Origin: Nonomuraea candida
GTDB taxonomy: Bacteria; Actinomycetota; Actinomycetes; Streptosporangiales; Streptosporangiaceae
Assembly: GCF_000725485.1 (NCBI RefSeq)
Contig: NZ_KL647035.1
Span: forward strand, 1 to 53,795
Reading direction: 5' to 3'
Length of the DNA stretch: 53,795 bases
The notes beneath the pieces were generated by a model that saw only the letters and a list, made by a program, of their open reading frames with translations, searched no databases and was not told the origin of the DNA. Positions 43,100 to 51,474 of this stretch are shown here, one piece after another (position 1 is the stretch's first letter; each line of letters starts with the position of its first letter). The translations under genes were made by a program, and so were the position numbers.

Positions 43100-44248
43100 A
43101 TGACCGAGACAGCGGACTCCCCGGTTCGCCTGTCCGTGGTGGACTCCCCCGATCAGCCGGCGCCGTCGCCGGCGCTGGCGGAGTTGTACCGCGGCTTCGA
43201 GAAGGAGTTGCTGGTCCCGCTGTGGACCGAGATCGGCGACCTGATGCCGCCGCATCCCCGGTCCAAGGCGGTCCCGCACCTGTGGCGGTGGGAGAGCCTG
43301 CTGGCCCTGGCGGACCGGTCCGGGCGCCTGGTGCCGGTGGGCCGGGGCGGTGAGCGGCGGGCGATCGCGCTGGCGAACCCGGCGCTCGGCGGGCGGCCGT
43401 TCGCGACGCCGACGCTGTGGGCGGCGATCCAGTACCTGATGCCGGGCGAGGACGCGCCGGAGCACCGGCACACCCAGCACGCGTTCCGGTTCGTCGTGGA
43501 GGGTGAGGGCGTGTGGACCGTGGTCGGGGGCGATCCGGTGCCCATGCGCCGGGGCGACTTCCTGCCGCAGGCCGGATGGAACTGGCACGCCCACCACAAC
43601 GCGGCCGACCGGCCGATGGCGTGGATCGACGGCCTGGACATCCCGTTCCAGTACGTCACAGAGTCCCAGTTCTTCGAGTTCGGCCGCGATCAGATCGGCA
43701 CGGCCGAGCGCACCACCCCTGAGCGGTCCCGGTCGGAGCGGCTGTGGGGCCACGCGGGCCTGCGCCCGGTCGCCTTCCCCGGCCCGCGGCCCGCCACCCC
43801 GCTGCTGGCCTACCGGTGGGCCGACACCGACCGCGCGCTGGCCGACCAGCTCGCGCTGGAGGCCGAGGGCCATGCCGGGACGATCGAGCCCGGTCACGCG
43901 GCCGTGCGCTATGTCAATCCCACCACCGGCGGCGACGTGCTGCCGACCATCCGGGTCGAGATGCACCGGCTTCGGCGCGGGGCGGGGAGCGCGCCGCGCC
44001 GGGAGACGGGTTCCTCGGTGTACCAGGTCTTCGACGGCAGCGGCCGGGTCACGGTGGGCGACGTGTCGTGGCCGGTCACCCGGGGCGACCTGTTCGTCGT
44101 GCCTTCCTGGACGCCGTTCTCCGCGAGGTCCGAGGCCTCGGCGTCCGACTCCGACTCCGGCGCGCTGGACCTCTTCCGATTCAGCGACGGCCCGATCTTC
44201 GAGGCCCTGCACCTGAACCGTACCGACCTGGAAGGAACCAACCCGTGA
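43100..44248 (+). CDS. Gentisate 1,2-dioxygenase (bicupin)
   Basis: This 382-residue protein has two cupin domains. It opens the gentisate ring to maleylpyruvate using Fe(II) and O2. The first cupin holds PGEDAPEHRHTQHAFRFVVE with the iron-binding His residues and GDFLPQAGWNWHAHHNAADR with the third, plus WIDGLDIPF, a family mark. The second cupin (SVYQVFDGSGRVTVGDVSWP, GDLFVVPSW) lacks ligands, as is usual. AGGAG precedes ATG 43100. The stop overlaps the next start by 4 bases (GTGA), so translation is coupled with the hydrolase. Confidence 0.93.
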   Translation: MTETADSPVRLSVVDSPDQPAPSPALAELYRGFEKELLVPLWTEIGDLMPPHPRSKAVPHLWRWESLLALADRSGRLVPVGRGGERRAIALANPALGGRPFATPTLWAAIQYLMPGEDAPEHRHTQHAFRFVVEGEGVWTVVGGDPVPMRRGDFLPQAGWNWHAHHNAADRPMAWIDGLDIPFQYVTESQFFEFGRDQIGTAERTTPERSRSERLWGHAGLRPVAFPGPRPATPLLAYRWADTDRALADQLALEAEGHAGTIEPGHAAVRYVNPTTGGDVLPTIRVEMHRLRRGAGSAPRRETGSSVYQVFDGSGRVTVGDVSWPVTRGDLFVVPSWTPFSARSEASASDSDSGALDLFRFSDGPIFEALHLNRTDLEGTNP

Positions 44249-45129
44249 AGCTCGCCACCATCCGTACCGCCGGCGGGGACACCCGGGCCGTGCGCGTCGA
44301 CGGGGAGAGCCTGATCGATCTGGGCTGCGCCGACGTCGGCGAGCTGCTGGCCCGGCCCGGCTGGGCCGGGCGCGCCGCCCGGGCGGACGGGCCCGCTCTC
44401 CGGGCGGCGGGTTACGCGCCCGTCGTGCCCCGTCCCGGCAAGATCATCTGTGTGGGGCTGAACTATCGTGCCCACATCCTGGAGATGGGCCGGGAACTGC
44501 CGCGGTATCCGACGTTGTTCGCGAAGTACCCCGAGGCGCTCGTCGGCGCGTACGACGAGATCCGGCTCCCGCCGGAGTCCGGCCAGGTGGACTGGGAGGC
44601 CGAGCTGGCGATCGTGATCGGCGCCTCGGTGCGGCGCGCGGACGAGTCCGGGGCCGCCGCGGCCATCGCGGGATTCGCCGTGTTCAACGATGTCACCATG
44701 CGCGACTGGCAGTACCGCTCCCCGATGTGGTTGCAGGGCAAGACGTGGGAGACCAGCACGCCCTTCGGCCCTTACCTGGTCACCCCCGACGAGTTGCCCG
44801 GTGGCAGCCGGCCCTCGCTCACCCTGAGCGGCTGGGTCGACGGCGAGCTGGTGCAGCGGGCCGACACCGCGGACCTCGTGTTCGACCCCGTCGACCTGGT
44901 CCGGTACGTCTCCACGATCCTCACGCTCAACCCCGGCGACGTCATCGCCTCCGGCACGCCTGGCGGGGTGGGCCACGCCCGCGTGCCCGCCCGGTACCTG
45001 ACCGGCGGCAGCGTCCTGGCGACCGAGATCACCGGCCTCGGCCGGTCGGAGGTCAAGGCCGTCGCCGAGCCGATCGAGGCCGAAGCCGAGCCGATCGAGG
45101 CCGAAGCCGGCGCCGGGCCGATCGCATGA
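44245..45129 (+). CDS. Fumarylacetoacetate hydrolase-family enzyme, probable fumarylpyruvate hydrolase
   Basis: This 294-residue protein has the FAH fold: GKIICVGLNYRAHILEMG, then FAKYPEALVGAYDEIRLP, VDWEAELAIVIG (metal Glu pair), AGFAVFNDVTMRDWQ (metal Asp), WLQGKTWETSTPFGPYL and NPGDVIASGTPGGVGHAR. In the gentisate route this enzyme splits fumarylpyruvate into fumarate and pyruvate; the operon supports that over other FAH substrates. GTG 44245 overlaps the dioxygenase stop. The C-terminus carries an odd acidic repeat, EPIEAEA twice, encoded by a 21-bp tandem duplication. Confidence 0.92.
   Translation: MKLATIRTAGGDTRAVRVDGESLIDLGCADVGELLARPGWAGRAARADGPALRAAGYAPVVPRPGKIICVGLNYRAHILEMGRELPRYPTLFAKYPEALVGAYDEIRLPPESGQVDWEAELAIVIGASVRRADESGAAAAIAGFAVFNDVTMRDWQYRSPMWLQGKTWETSTPFGPYLVTPDELPGGSRPSLTLSGWVDGELVQRADTADLVFDPVDLVRYVSTILTLNPGDVIASGTPGGVGHARVPARYLTGGSVLATEITGLGRSEVKAVAEPIEAEAEPIEAEAGAGPIA
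45067..45108 (+). repeat. 21-bp tandem duplication at the end of the FAH-family gene
   Basis: GAGCCGATCGAGGCCGAAGC plus one C occurs twice in direct succession, adding seven residues (EPIEAEA) to the tail. It looks like a recent in-frame slippage event outside the catalytic fold. Confidence 0.85.
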
Positions 45130-45172
45130 CGGCCGCGAGCCGTCGCCGCGCCGGGGGCCGGCGGTGGAGCGC

Positions 45173-45895
45173 ATGACGGCCGCGAACCGGAGCCTGGCCG
45201 ACGGTCTGCGGTGGACGGCGCAGGGCAGCGCGATCTTCGCCGGCGCGCTGGCCGCGCTGCCGGACGGCCACCTCGACCGGCCGACCCGGCTGGCCGGCTG
45301 GAGCGGCAGGCACCTGCCGGCGCACCTGGCGGCCAACGCCGAGGCGCTGGTCAACCTGGCGCACTGGGCCCGCACCGGCGAGGAGCGGCCGATGTACTCC
45401 TCCCCCGCCCAGCGTGAGGCCGACATCGCGGCCGGCGCGAAACTGCCCGCGGCCGAGCTGCGCGCCTGGAGCGCGCGAGCCGCCGAGGCCCTCGACGCGC
45501 GCCTCGCCGAGCTGGACCGGCGGCACTGGCAGCGGCACGTCCGCACCGCGCAGGGCCGCACGGTGACCGCCGCGGAGATCCCGTGGATGCGGGCCCGCGA
45601 GGTCATGGTGCACGCCGTCGATCTCGGCGCGGGCGTGGAGTTCGGCGATCTGCCCGCCGATTTCCTGCTCGCCCTGATCGACGACATCACCGCCAAGCGG
45701 TCCGGCGCCGACGGGCCCGCGCTGGCCCTGGCGGCCACCGACCACGACGGCACGTGGACCGTGTCCGGCTCCGGCGGCCCCACCCGGGTCGCCGGCACGC
45801 TGGCCGGCCTGGCCGCGTACCTCTCCGGCCGCCGATCGGACGGCGTCACCGGCTCCGCAGGCGATCCGGCGCCCACGCTTCCCCGCTGGCTCTAG
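45173..45895 (+). CDS. Mycothiol-dependent maleylpyruvate isomerase family protein
   Basis: This protein has about 240 residues. The N-terminal DinB-like four-helix bundle carries the zinc ligands of this family: His in LAGWSGRHLPAHLAANAEAL, and Glu and His in WMRAREVMVHAVDLGAG. A C-terminal SCP2-like domain follows (LALAATDHDGTWTV). The enzyme converts maleylpyruvate to fumarylpyruvate using mycothiol, the actinomycete thiol, and so links the dioxygenase and hydrolase in this operon. ATG 45173 or GTG 45164 could be the start; both lie next to GGTGGAG. Confidence 0.92.
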   Translation: MTAANRSLADGLRWTAQGSAIFAGALAALPDGHLDRPTRLAGWSGRHLPAHLAANAEALVNLAHWARTGEERPMYSSPAQREADIAAGAKLPAAELRAWSARAAEALDARLAELDRRHWQRHVRTAQGRTVTAAEIPWMRAREVMVHAVDLGAGVEFGDLPADFLLALIDDITAKRSGADGPALALAATDHDGTWTVSGSGGPTRVAGTLAGLAAYLSGRRSDGVTGSAGDPAPTLPRWL

Positions 45896-45928
45896 CCCCG
45901 GCGCGAGCCGAGAAAGGAATCACCGGTC

Positions 45929-47275
45929 ATGTCCGAACAGAGCCGCGACGCCGACGTCGTGGTGGTGGGCGGGGGCATCGGCGGGCTGGCCAACGCCCTG
46001 GCGCTCACCCGCAAGGGCCTGCGCGTGCGGCTGCTGGAGCAGGCTCACCGGTTCGGCGAGGTCGGCGCCGGCCTGCAGATCGCCCCCAACTGCACCCGCA
46101 TCCTGCACCGCTGGGGGCTGCTCGACGAGGTCACGTCCCTCGGCGTGCTGCCCCGGAGCATCGTCATGAAGGACGCGCTCGACGGCGAGGTCCTCACCAC
46201 GCTCGACCTGCGGGACGTGGAGCGGCGCTACGGCTTCCCCTACCTGGTGATCCACCGCAGCGACCTGCACGGCACGCTCCTGCGGGCCTGCCGGCGGGCG
46301 GGGGGGGATCTCGTCAACGACGTCACCGTGACCGGGTACGAGCAGGCCGAAGGAGGAGCCTTCGCCGTCCACGAAGGAGGGCGGGAGTTCGGCCGGATCG
46401 TCCTGGCCGCCGACGGGCTGCACTCGGTGGCCCGGCGCGTCATGAGCGACGACGCCCCCGTCAGCTCCGCGTACGTCGCCTACCGCGGCACCGTGCCCTC
46501 CGGCCAGGTCTCCCACCTCGACACGCAGCCCGACGACGTGGTCGTCTACGTCGGCCCCCGGTGCCATTTCGTCCAGTACTCCCTGCGCCACGGCGAGGTG
46601 TTCAACCAGGTCGCGGTGTTCGAGTCGCCGAAGGCGCTGGCCGGCGAGGCGGACTGGGGCACGCCCGACGAGCTCGACGCGGCGTTCACCGCTGCCTGCG
46701 ACCAGGTGCGGGCCGGCCTGCCGCTGCTGTGGCGCGACCGCCGGTGGCGGATGTTCGACCGCGAGCCCATCGCGAACTGGGTCCGGGGCCGGATCGCCCT
46801 CACCGGGGACGCGGCGCATCCGCCGCTGCAGTACCTCGCCCAGGGCGCGGTCATGGCGATCGAGGACGCGTGGGTGCTGTCCGAGCACGTGAGCGGCCAG
46901 GGACGGGCGGGCGCGCCGGCAGCCGCCGCCCGGGAGACCCGGCCGGACACCCAGCGGGACGCCACGCCGGACGCCCCTCGGAACGCCGCGCCGGACGTCG
47001 ATTGGGACGCGGCGCTGGCGGCCTACAACGCCGTCCGCGTGCGGCACTGCCGCCGGGTGCAGACCACCGCCCGCGCCTGGGGCGACCTGTGGCACCACGA
47101 CGAGGAGAAGCGGGAGTGGCGCAACGCGGTGCTCCGCGCCCGCGACGTCCACGACTACGGCCACGTGGACTGGCTCTTCGGCCCGACGGCTCTCACCCCG
47201 GGACAGCTGCCCCCGATGTTCCCCGAGTACGGCGAGGAGCCGGCACCTCTTCACGGGGCCGGGACGCCCTTATGA
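45929..47275 (+). CDS. FAD-dependent 3-hydroxybenzoate 6-hydroxylase (probable)
   Basis: This 448-residue protein is a group A flavin hydroxylase. It has the nucleotide loop VVVVGGGIGGLANALALTRK, FGEVGAGLQIAPNCTRILHR, the DG motif VLAADGLHSVARRVM and the GD motif IALTGDAAHPPLQYLAQGAV. It is closest in pattern to salicylate/3-hydroxybenzoate 6-hydroxylases. With gentisate ring-cleavage genes upstream in the same operon, 3-hydroxybenzoate to gentisate is the expected reaction. An insert of about 35 residues of low-complexity Arg/Asp/Ala-rich sequence near residue 330-355 (RETRPDTQRDATPDAPRNAA) is unusual. AAAGGA precedes ATG 45929. Confidence 0.88.
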   Translation: MSEQSRDADVVVVGGGIGGLANALALTRKGLRVRLLEQAHRFGEVGAGLQIAPNCTRILHRWGLLDEVTSLGVLPRSIVMKDALDGEVLTTLDLRDVERRYGFPYLVIHRSDLHGTLLRACRRAGGDLVNDVTVTGYEQAEGGAFAVHEGGREFGRIVLAADGLHSVARRVMSDDAPVSSAYVAYRGTVPSGQVSHLDTQPDDVVVYVGPRCHFVQYSLRHGEVFNQVAVFESPKALAGEADWGTPDELDAAFTAACDQVRAGLPLLWRDRRWRMFDREPIANWVRGRIALTGDAAHPPLQYLAQGAVMAIEDAWVLSEHVSGQGRAGAPAAAARETRPDTQRDATPDAPRNAAPDVDWDAALAAYNAVRVRHCRRVQTTARAWGDLWHHDEEKREWRNAVLRARDVHDYGHVDWLFGPTALTPGQLPPMFPEYGEEPAPLHGAGTPL

Positions 47276-47340
47276 GGGGCTCTTCGCGTTCAGGCGGGGC
47301 CGAGCCGGTCGCGACGGTGCCAGGGAGCCGGGCCGTGACG

Positions 47341-47367
47341 CGGAGCCCGCCGGCGGGGCGGGCTCCG
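47341..47367. terminator. Strong hairpin after the gentisate operon
   Basis: CGGAGCCCGCC, a five-base loop and GGCGGGCTCCG form an 11-bp perfect GC-rich stem. It lies 66 bp after the hydroxylase stop, between convergent genes. It probably ends the gentisate operon transcript. Confidence 0.7.
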
Positions 47368-47423
47368 AGGTCGAGCGTCCCCGTCGTGTGCCCGGACGAT
47401 GCCGTGCGGCTCTTCCATGGGTC

Positions 47424-47462
47424 CTCTCCCTGACCCCGGCCGAAAGACGCGATCAGGGAGAG
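47424..47462. terminator. Hairpin between the gentisate operon and the chitinase gene
   Basis: CTCTCCCTGA and TCAGGGAGAG are perfect 10-bp arms around a 19-base loop. It lies 37 bp beyond the chitinase stop on the minus strand. It is likely the chitinase terminator, and works with the neighbouring hairpin as a two-way stop. Confidence 0.65.
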
Positions 47463-47498
47463 TCACCACGAGCAGCGATCAGAGTCGCTGGCCGGCCT

Positions 47499-48752
47499 CT
47501 AGCGGAGAACCCTGTACAGGGCGGAGGTGAGGGAGGCCTTGGCGTCATCGCCGTCGATGGACCACATCATGTAGCCGCCCAGCCTCTTGTGCCGGATGTA
47601 GGCGGCCTTCTGCAGCATCGCCGCCGGGTCGTCATAGGTCCAGAACTCGTTGCCGTCGTACAACCACACGGCGCCGGTCCTGAGGTCGCGGTAGCGCTTG
47701 CCGGGCTTGGCGAGGATGTCCTTGTAGTCCTCGGACCCGGCCTCCCACTTGCCGGGGGCCGCGCCGGTGGCGGGCTGGTACACGCCGTCCCCGGCGGGTC
47801 CGGCCGGCACTCCGGTCCAGCCCTTGCCGTATGCGGGGACGCCGGCGACGAGCTTACGGGCGGGTGCGCCGCGCTCGCGGTAGTAGGTGATGGTCTGGTC
47901 GAGGCTTTCGCGGATCTCGTTGGGGTCGCGGCGGTCGTTGAAGAGGTTGGAGTGGTGGCCGGTGATCTTGTCCCACGGGCCGTGCAGGTCGTAGCCCTGG
48001 ACGGTGGCGTAATCCAGGTGGCGGAAGACCTGCCGCACCTCCAGGCCGGCGTCGATGACGCGGGCGGCGGCGGGCAGGAACGCCGTGATGAGAGCTGAAC
48101 GCCGGTAAGCGTTCAGCTGCGACCTGAGTTCGGCGACGAAGGCGGTGAAGTTCTGCTTGTCCTCGGGGCGGACGACGTTGCCGGGGGCGCCGGGGTAACC
48201 GGGCCACTCCCAGTCGAGGTCGATGCCGTCGAAGACGCCGGCGCCCGTGCCGTCGGGCAGGCCGGGCAGGTTGCCGCGCAGCCACAGGTCGATGCAGGAC
48301 TTGGCGAGCTTGCTGCGCGACTCGGGGGTGAGGACGGCGTCGGAGAAGTGCGCGGAGCCGGTCCAGCCACCCAGCGAGATCAGGATCTTGAGATGGGGGT
48401 ACTCGGCCTTGAGCTTCTTGAGCTGGTTGAGGTTGCCGTTGAGTGCCTGGCCCGGCGCGTCCGCGACGCCGTCGATGCTCTGCTCGGCGGGCACGGGCCG
48501 CTGCCAGTCGGCCCAGGGGTCGGAGGAGTAGCACTCGGCCTGCTGGTTCACGAACCCGAAGGCGTAGTTGATGTGAGTGAGCTTGCGGGCCGCCCCGCTG
48601 GTCTTCATGTCCTTGACGTGGTAGTCGCGGCCGTAGACGCCCCACTGGACGAAGTAGGCGACTCTCTTGTAGTCGGAATGGCGGGCTTCGGCGGGGGCCG
48701 GCACCACCGTCATGCCGAGTAAGAGGGTGAGAGCGAGCAGGACCTTCTTCAC
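47499..48752 (-). CDS. Secreted GH18 chitinase
   Basis: This 417-residue protein has a signal peptide (KKVLLALTLLLGMTVVPAPA). The GH18 barrel includes RVAYFVQWGVYGRDYHVKDM, LTHINYAFGFV, ILISLGGWTGSAHFSDAVL, and the catalytic DGxDxDxE as FDGIDLDWEWPG with the acid Glu. YDLHGPW and GYMMWSIDGDD are the later subsite motifs. An insertion containing KLVAGVPAYGKGW marks subfamily A (ChiA-like, processive). No carbohydrate-binding module is fused. GGGAGA precedes ATG 48752, and an AGGAAAcTTTCCT palindrome lies in the leader, so expression is likely controlled by a sugar-responsive repressor. Confidence 0.94.
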   Translation of the reverse strand: MKKVLLALTLLLGMTVVPAPAEARHSDYKRVAYFVQWGVYGRDYHVKDMKTSGAARKLTHINYAFGFVNQQAECYSSDPWADWQRPVPAEQSIDGVADAPGQALNGNLNQLKKLKAEYPHLKILISLGGWTGSAHFSDAVLTPESRSKLAKSCIDLWLRGNLPGLPDGTGAGVFDGIDLDWEWPGYPGAPGNVVRPEDKQNFTAFVAELRSQLNAYRRSALITAFLPAAARVIDAGLEVRQVFRHLDYATVQGYDLHGPWDKITGHHSNLFNDRRDPNEIRESLDQTITYYRERGAPARKLVAGVPAYGKGWTGVPAGPAGDGVYQPATGAAPGKWEAGSEDYKDILAKPGKRYRDLRTGAVWLYDGNEFWTYDDPAAMLQKAAYIRHKRLGGYMMWSIDGDDAKASLTSALYRVLR

Positions 48753-48772
48753 GTGACGTCTCCCAAATTTAT

Positions 48773-48785
48773 AGGAAACTTTCCT
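48773..48785. promoter_or_regulatory. Operator-like palindrome before the chitinase gene
   Basis: AGGAAA, C and TTTCCT form a perfect 13-bp dyad, 21-33 bp upstream of the chitinase ATG. It differs from the DasR site of Streptomyces chitinases. A ROK- or LacI-type sugar repressor is my guess from its place and symmetry. Confidence 0.5.
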
Positions 48786-48973
48786 TTAAGTTGCCCTGAC
48801 GGTAGGCCGTTGCGATCGGACAGTCAACGGGCAGAATCCAGACAGCAGGGCGCCTGAGAGTGCCGCGCCTTGCCCGCCCCCCGGCTCGGGCATGTGGTGA
48901 CGGTGTGGAGGTCCTGGGCGGGGCCGGTGCAAACCATCGAATCGCCGGAGAATCGGACCTACTGTCGCACGGT

Positions 48974-50074
48974 ATGCAAACTGTGGACGTCCTGGTCGTT
49001 GGGGCGGGCCTGGCCGGCCTGCGCACGGCCTGCCTGCTCGCCCGCCGCGGACTGAGCGTGCTCGTGGCCGAGCGCCGCCGGTCGCTGTCCGCGGGCATCC
49101 GCACGACCGGGATCTTCGTGCGCCGCACGCTCGACGACTTCCCCCTGCCCGGCCACCTGCTGGGTCCCGGGATCCGTCACGTGCTGCTGTACCCGCCGTC
49201 GCGGCGGGCGCCGATCCGGCTCACCAGCGACCGGGACGAGTATCGCGTGGCCGACATGGCGGCCGTCTACGCCCACGCGCGGGACGCGGCGCTGGCGGCC
49301 GGGGCGGGGGTCCTGCTGGGCGCGCGCTACCTCGGCTTCTCGGGCGGGGTGGCGCGGTTCGCGGGCGCCGGGCCGGTGCGGGCCGGGTTCGTCATCGGCG
49401 CGGACGGCGCCCGTTCCCGGGTGGCGCGTGACCTGGGCCTCGACGTCAACACCCGGTTCCTGGTCGGCGCCGAGATCGTGCATCCGATCGCATCGGGGAC
49501 GAGCACGCCGGCGTTCCACTGCGTGCTGGATCCCCGCGTCGCCCCCGGCTACCTGGGGTGGGTCATCGACGATGGGCGGCACGCGCACGTCGGCGTCGCC
49601 GGGTATCCGGAGGCGATGCGCGCCGGGGTCCGCCACCTGCTGGACGCCTTCGCCGCCACCGCGCCGGGCCGCGCCGCGGCGGTCGGCCCGGTCGAGCGCC
49701 GGGGCGGCCCGATCCCGGTCGGCGGAGTGCTGCGGCGGCTGGCCTGCCCGGCCGGGCTGCTGGTCGGCGACGCCGCGGGCGCGGTGTCGCCGTTGACGGC
49801 GGGCGGGCTGGATCCCTGCCTGCGCATGGCGGAGCTGGCCGCCGCGGTCACGGCCGACTACCTGCGCACCGGCGACAGGCGGGCGCTGGAGCGCTACGAC
49901 GGGGTCGCGTTGCGCGGCCGGTTCCGCGGGCGGCTGCTGCTGCGCCGGGCGTTCGGCGGCCTTCGGTCCGCGGCGGCGGCCGAGGCCGCGGTGCACGTGC
50001 TGCGCGCCCGCCCCGGTCGGGCCCTGGCGGCGCGGATCCTGTTCGGCGACGGCTCGTTCCCCGACGTCCGCTGA
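48974..50074 (+). CDS. FAD-dependent oxidoreductase, geranylgeranyl reductase-like family
   Basis: This 366-residue protein has the FAD loop VDVLVVGAGLAGLRTACLLA, the DG-type motif FVIGADGARSRVARDLGL, and GLLVGDAAGAVSPLTAGGLD, the GD motif typical of the GGR/lycopene-cyclase-like flavoproteins. Members reduce isoprenoid chains or oxidise small molecules. ATG 48974 gives the standard N-terminus, with no good Shine-Dalgarno site. It stands alone, divergent from the chitinase. No isoprenoid genes lie nearby, so the substrate is open. Confidence 0.85.
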   Translation: MQTVDVLVVGAGLAGLRTACLLARRGLSVLVAERRRSLSAGIRTTGIFVRRTLDDFPLPGHLLGPGIRHVLLYPPSRRAPIRLTSDRDEYRVADMAAVYAHARDAALAAGAGVLLGARYLGFSGGVARFAGAGPVRAGFVIGADGARSRVARDLGLDVNTRFLVGAEIVHPIASGTSTPAFHCVLDPRVAPGYLGWVIDDGRHAHVGVAGYPEAMRAGVRHLLDAFAATAPGRAAAVGPVERRGGPIPVGGVLRRLACPAGLLVGDAAGAVSPLTAGGLDPCLRMAELAAAVTADYLRTGDRRALERYDGVALRGRFRGRLLLRRAFGGLRSAAAAEAAVHVLRARPGRALAARILFGDGSFPDVR

Positions 50075-50188
50075 CCGCTGCCCGGACTGCGCCGTCGCGG
50101 CCGGCTGCCGGCTGTCTCGGCGAACGGGCCGCCGGTGACCGGCAGCCGGTCACTTCGGACAGGGACCGTCCTGGTTTCCGCCGCCGGG

Positions 50189-50365
50189 TCAGGCTTCCGG
50201 CCCGCTCCGGCGTCCCGGCCAGTCGGGACGGTCCTCGACGGGGAGCGAACGGCGGACGACGCCGCGGGAGCGCGGTGGCCCCACCCACAGCGCCGCGGCG
50301 CTGACGAGGGCGGAGAAGAGCAGCAGGACGCCCAGCAGCAGTTCCACGAGCACGATGATCGACAT
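50189..50365 (-). CDS. Small single-pass membrane protein
   Basis: This 58-residue protein has one membrane helix near its N-terminus (SIIVLVELLLGVLLLFSALV) and a basic and acidic cytoplasmic-type tail with Arg and Pro (SLPVEDRPDWPG). GGGAG lies five bases before ATG 50365, which supports real translation. No family is recognised. Confidence 0.55.
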   Translation of the reverse strand: MSIIVLVELLLGVLLLFSALVSAAALWVGPPRSRGVVRRSLPVEDRPDWPGRRSGPEA

Positions 50366-50700
50366 GAGGACTCCCTCGGCCTCGCCTGGAGACATGGCCA
50401 CGAGGACGAAGGTCTTCCCGCACCCCTCCACGCGGGCCGCGCTCCGCGCGCCAGGGCCATCCCGCCGGGTCCGCCCAGGCGTGCGGGCCGTGATGACGGC
50501 AGGGATGTCGAACGGCGGGTACTCCCCTTCCGTACTCCTCCCACTATCGATCCGGCGGGTGGCCCGGGTCAACGCCTCAGGCGTCCCCTCGCCGGCCGGC
50601 CGGCCACCCGCGCCGGCCGGGCTCTTCCCGCGACGTCACCGGAGCGAGCCGGCCGGCGTGGAGACGTCCCGGAAGGCGGCACCGCGGCCGCCGCGGCGCC
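50366..50700. other. Intergenic region without a recognisable gene
   Basis: This carries the upstream region of the small membrane protein gene and GC-rich sequence. Only low-complexity Arg/Pro-rich frames are present on both strands. A GCCGGCCGGCCGGCC-like run near 50593 may fold. Confidence 0.4.
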
Positions 50701-50740
50701 GCTCGGGCCTTCGTGCGCCACCCGGGCGGAAGGCCCGAGC
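50701..50740 (-). terminator. Hairpin beyond the DUF305 gene
   Basis: GCTCGGGCCTT and AAGGCCCGAGC are perfect 11-bp arms around an 18-base loop. The hairpin starts 13 bp after the DUF305 stop on the minus strand and probably ends the DUF6153-DUF305 transcript. Confidence 0.65.
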
Positions 50741-50752
50741 GGGCCGCGAACC

Positions 50753-51391
50753 TCAGAGCCGGTCGAGGATCTTCCGCAGCTGCGCCACCTCGGCTCGCTG
50801 CGTGGTCTCGATGGCCCTGGCCAGTTCCCTGGCCTCGGGGTCGGCTCCCCGGGCCTGCTCGGTGCGGGCCATCTCGATCGCGCCCTCGTGGTGGGCGATC
50901 ATCTGCCGGGCGAACAGCTTGTCGAAGTCCCTGCCCGTGGCGGCCCGGAGCTTCGTCATGTCCTCCTCGGACATGACCCCCGGCATCTCGTGATCCATGC
51001 CGTGCCCAGGGTCGGCCGCGGGCTTGCCCCAGGCGGCGAGCCAGCCCTTCATGGTCCGGATCTCCGGGTCCTGAGCCGCCTTGATCCGGGCCGCGAGCTG
51101 CTTGATCTCCGGGTCGCCCGCGCGGGTCGCCGCCAGGCCGGCCATCTCCACGGCCTGCTCGTGGTGCGGGATCATCATCTGCGCGAACATGACGTCCGCG
51201 TCGTTGACGGCCGCCGACGGCCGGGCGCTGCTCGTGGTGTCGACAGGGGTGGCGACAGGGGTGGCGGGGGCGGGGCCGCCGCTCGTCCCTTCGCGGCCGG
51301 CCGTGGAGCCGGCGCTCCCCCCGCCGCACGCGGTCAGCAGAGCCAGCGCGCCCGCGGCTGCGGTCATGGAAATCCTGCGGTTGATACGCAT
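50753..51391 (-). CDS. DUF305 lipoprotein (ferritin-like helical bundle)
   Basis: This 212-residue protein has a lipobox-type signal (AAGALALLTACGG, with Cys at about 22) and a Ser/Thr/Pro linker. Two DUF305 repeats follow, each with the signature DVMFAQMMIPHHEQAVEMA or DKLFARQMIAHHEGAIEMAR. The paired HH and Met residues suggest metal binding, and DUF305 genes are often near copper genes. A Met/His-rich insert (PGHGMDHEMPGVMSEEDM) separates the two halves. It lies 83 bp after the DUF6153 gene on the same strand, so the two are probably co-transcribed. Confidence 0.9.
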   Translation of the reverse strand: MRINRRISMTAAAGALALLTACGGGSAGSTAGREGTSGGPAPATPVATPVDTTSSARPSAAVNDADVMFAQMMIPHHEQAVEMAGLAATRAGDPEIKQLAARIKAAQDPEIRTMKGWLAAWGKPAADPGHGMDHEMPGVMSEEDMTKLRAATGRDFDKLFARQMIAHHEGAIEMARTEQARGADPEARELARAIETTQRAEVAQLRKILDRL

Positions 51392-51474
51392 GGTCGATCG
51401 GTCTCTCGATGTGTAGGTGTCCGTGGTCCTGTTCGCGGACAGCCCCGGGAAGGGCCGCCTGCCGGGGCATCGGC

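Noticed and set aside
48753..48800. A DasR binding site before the chitinase
   Set aside because: The dyad is AGGAAAcTTTCCT and does not match the TGGTCTAGACCA-type core.
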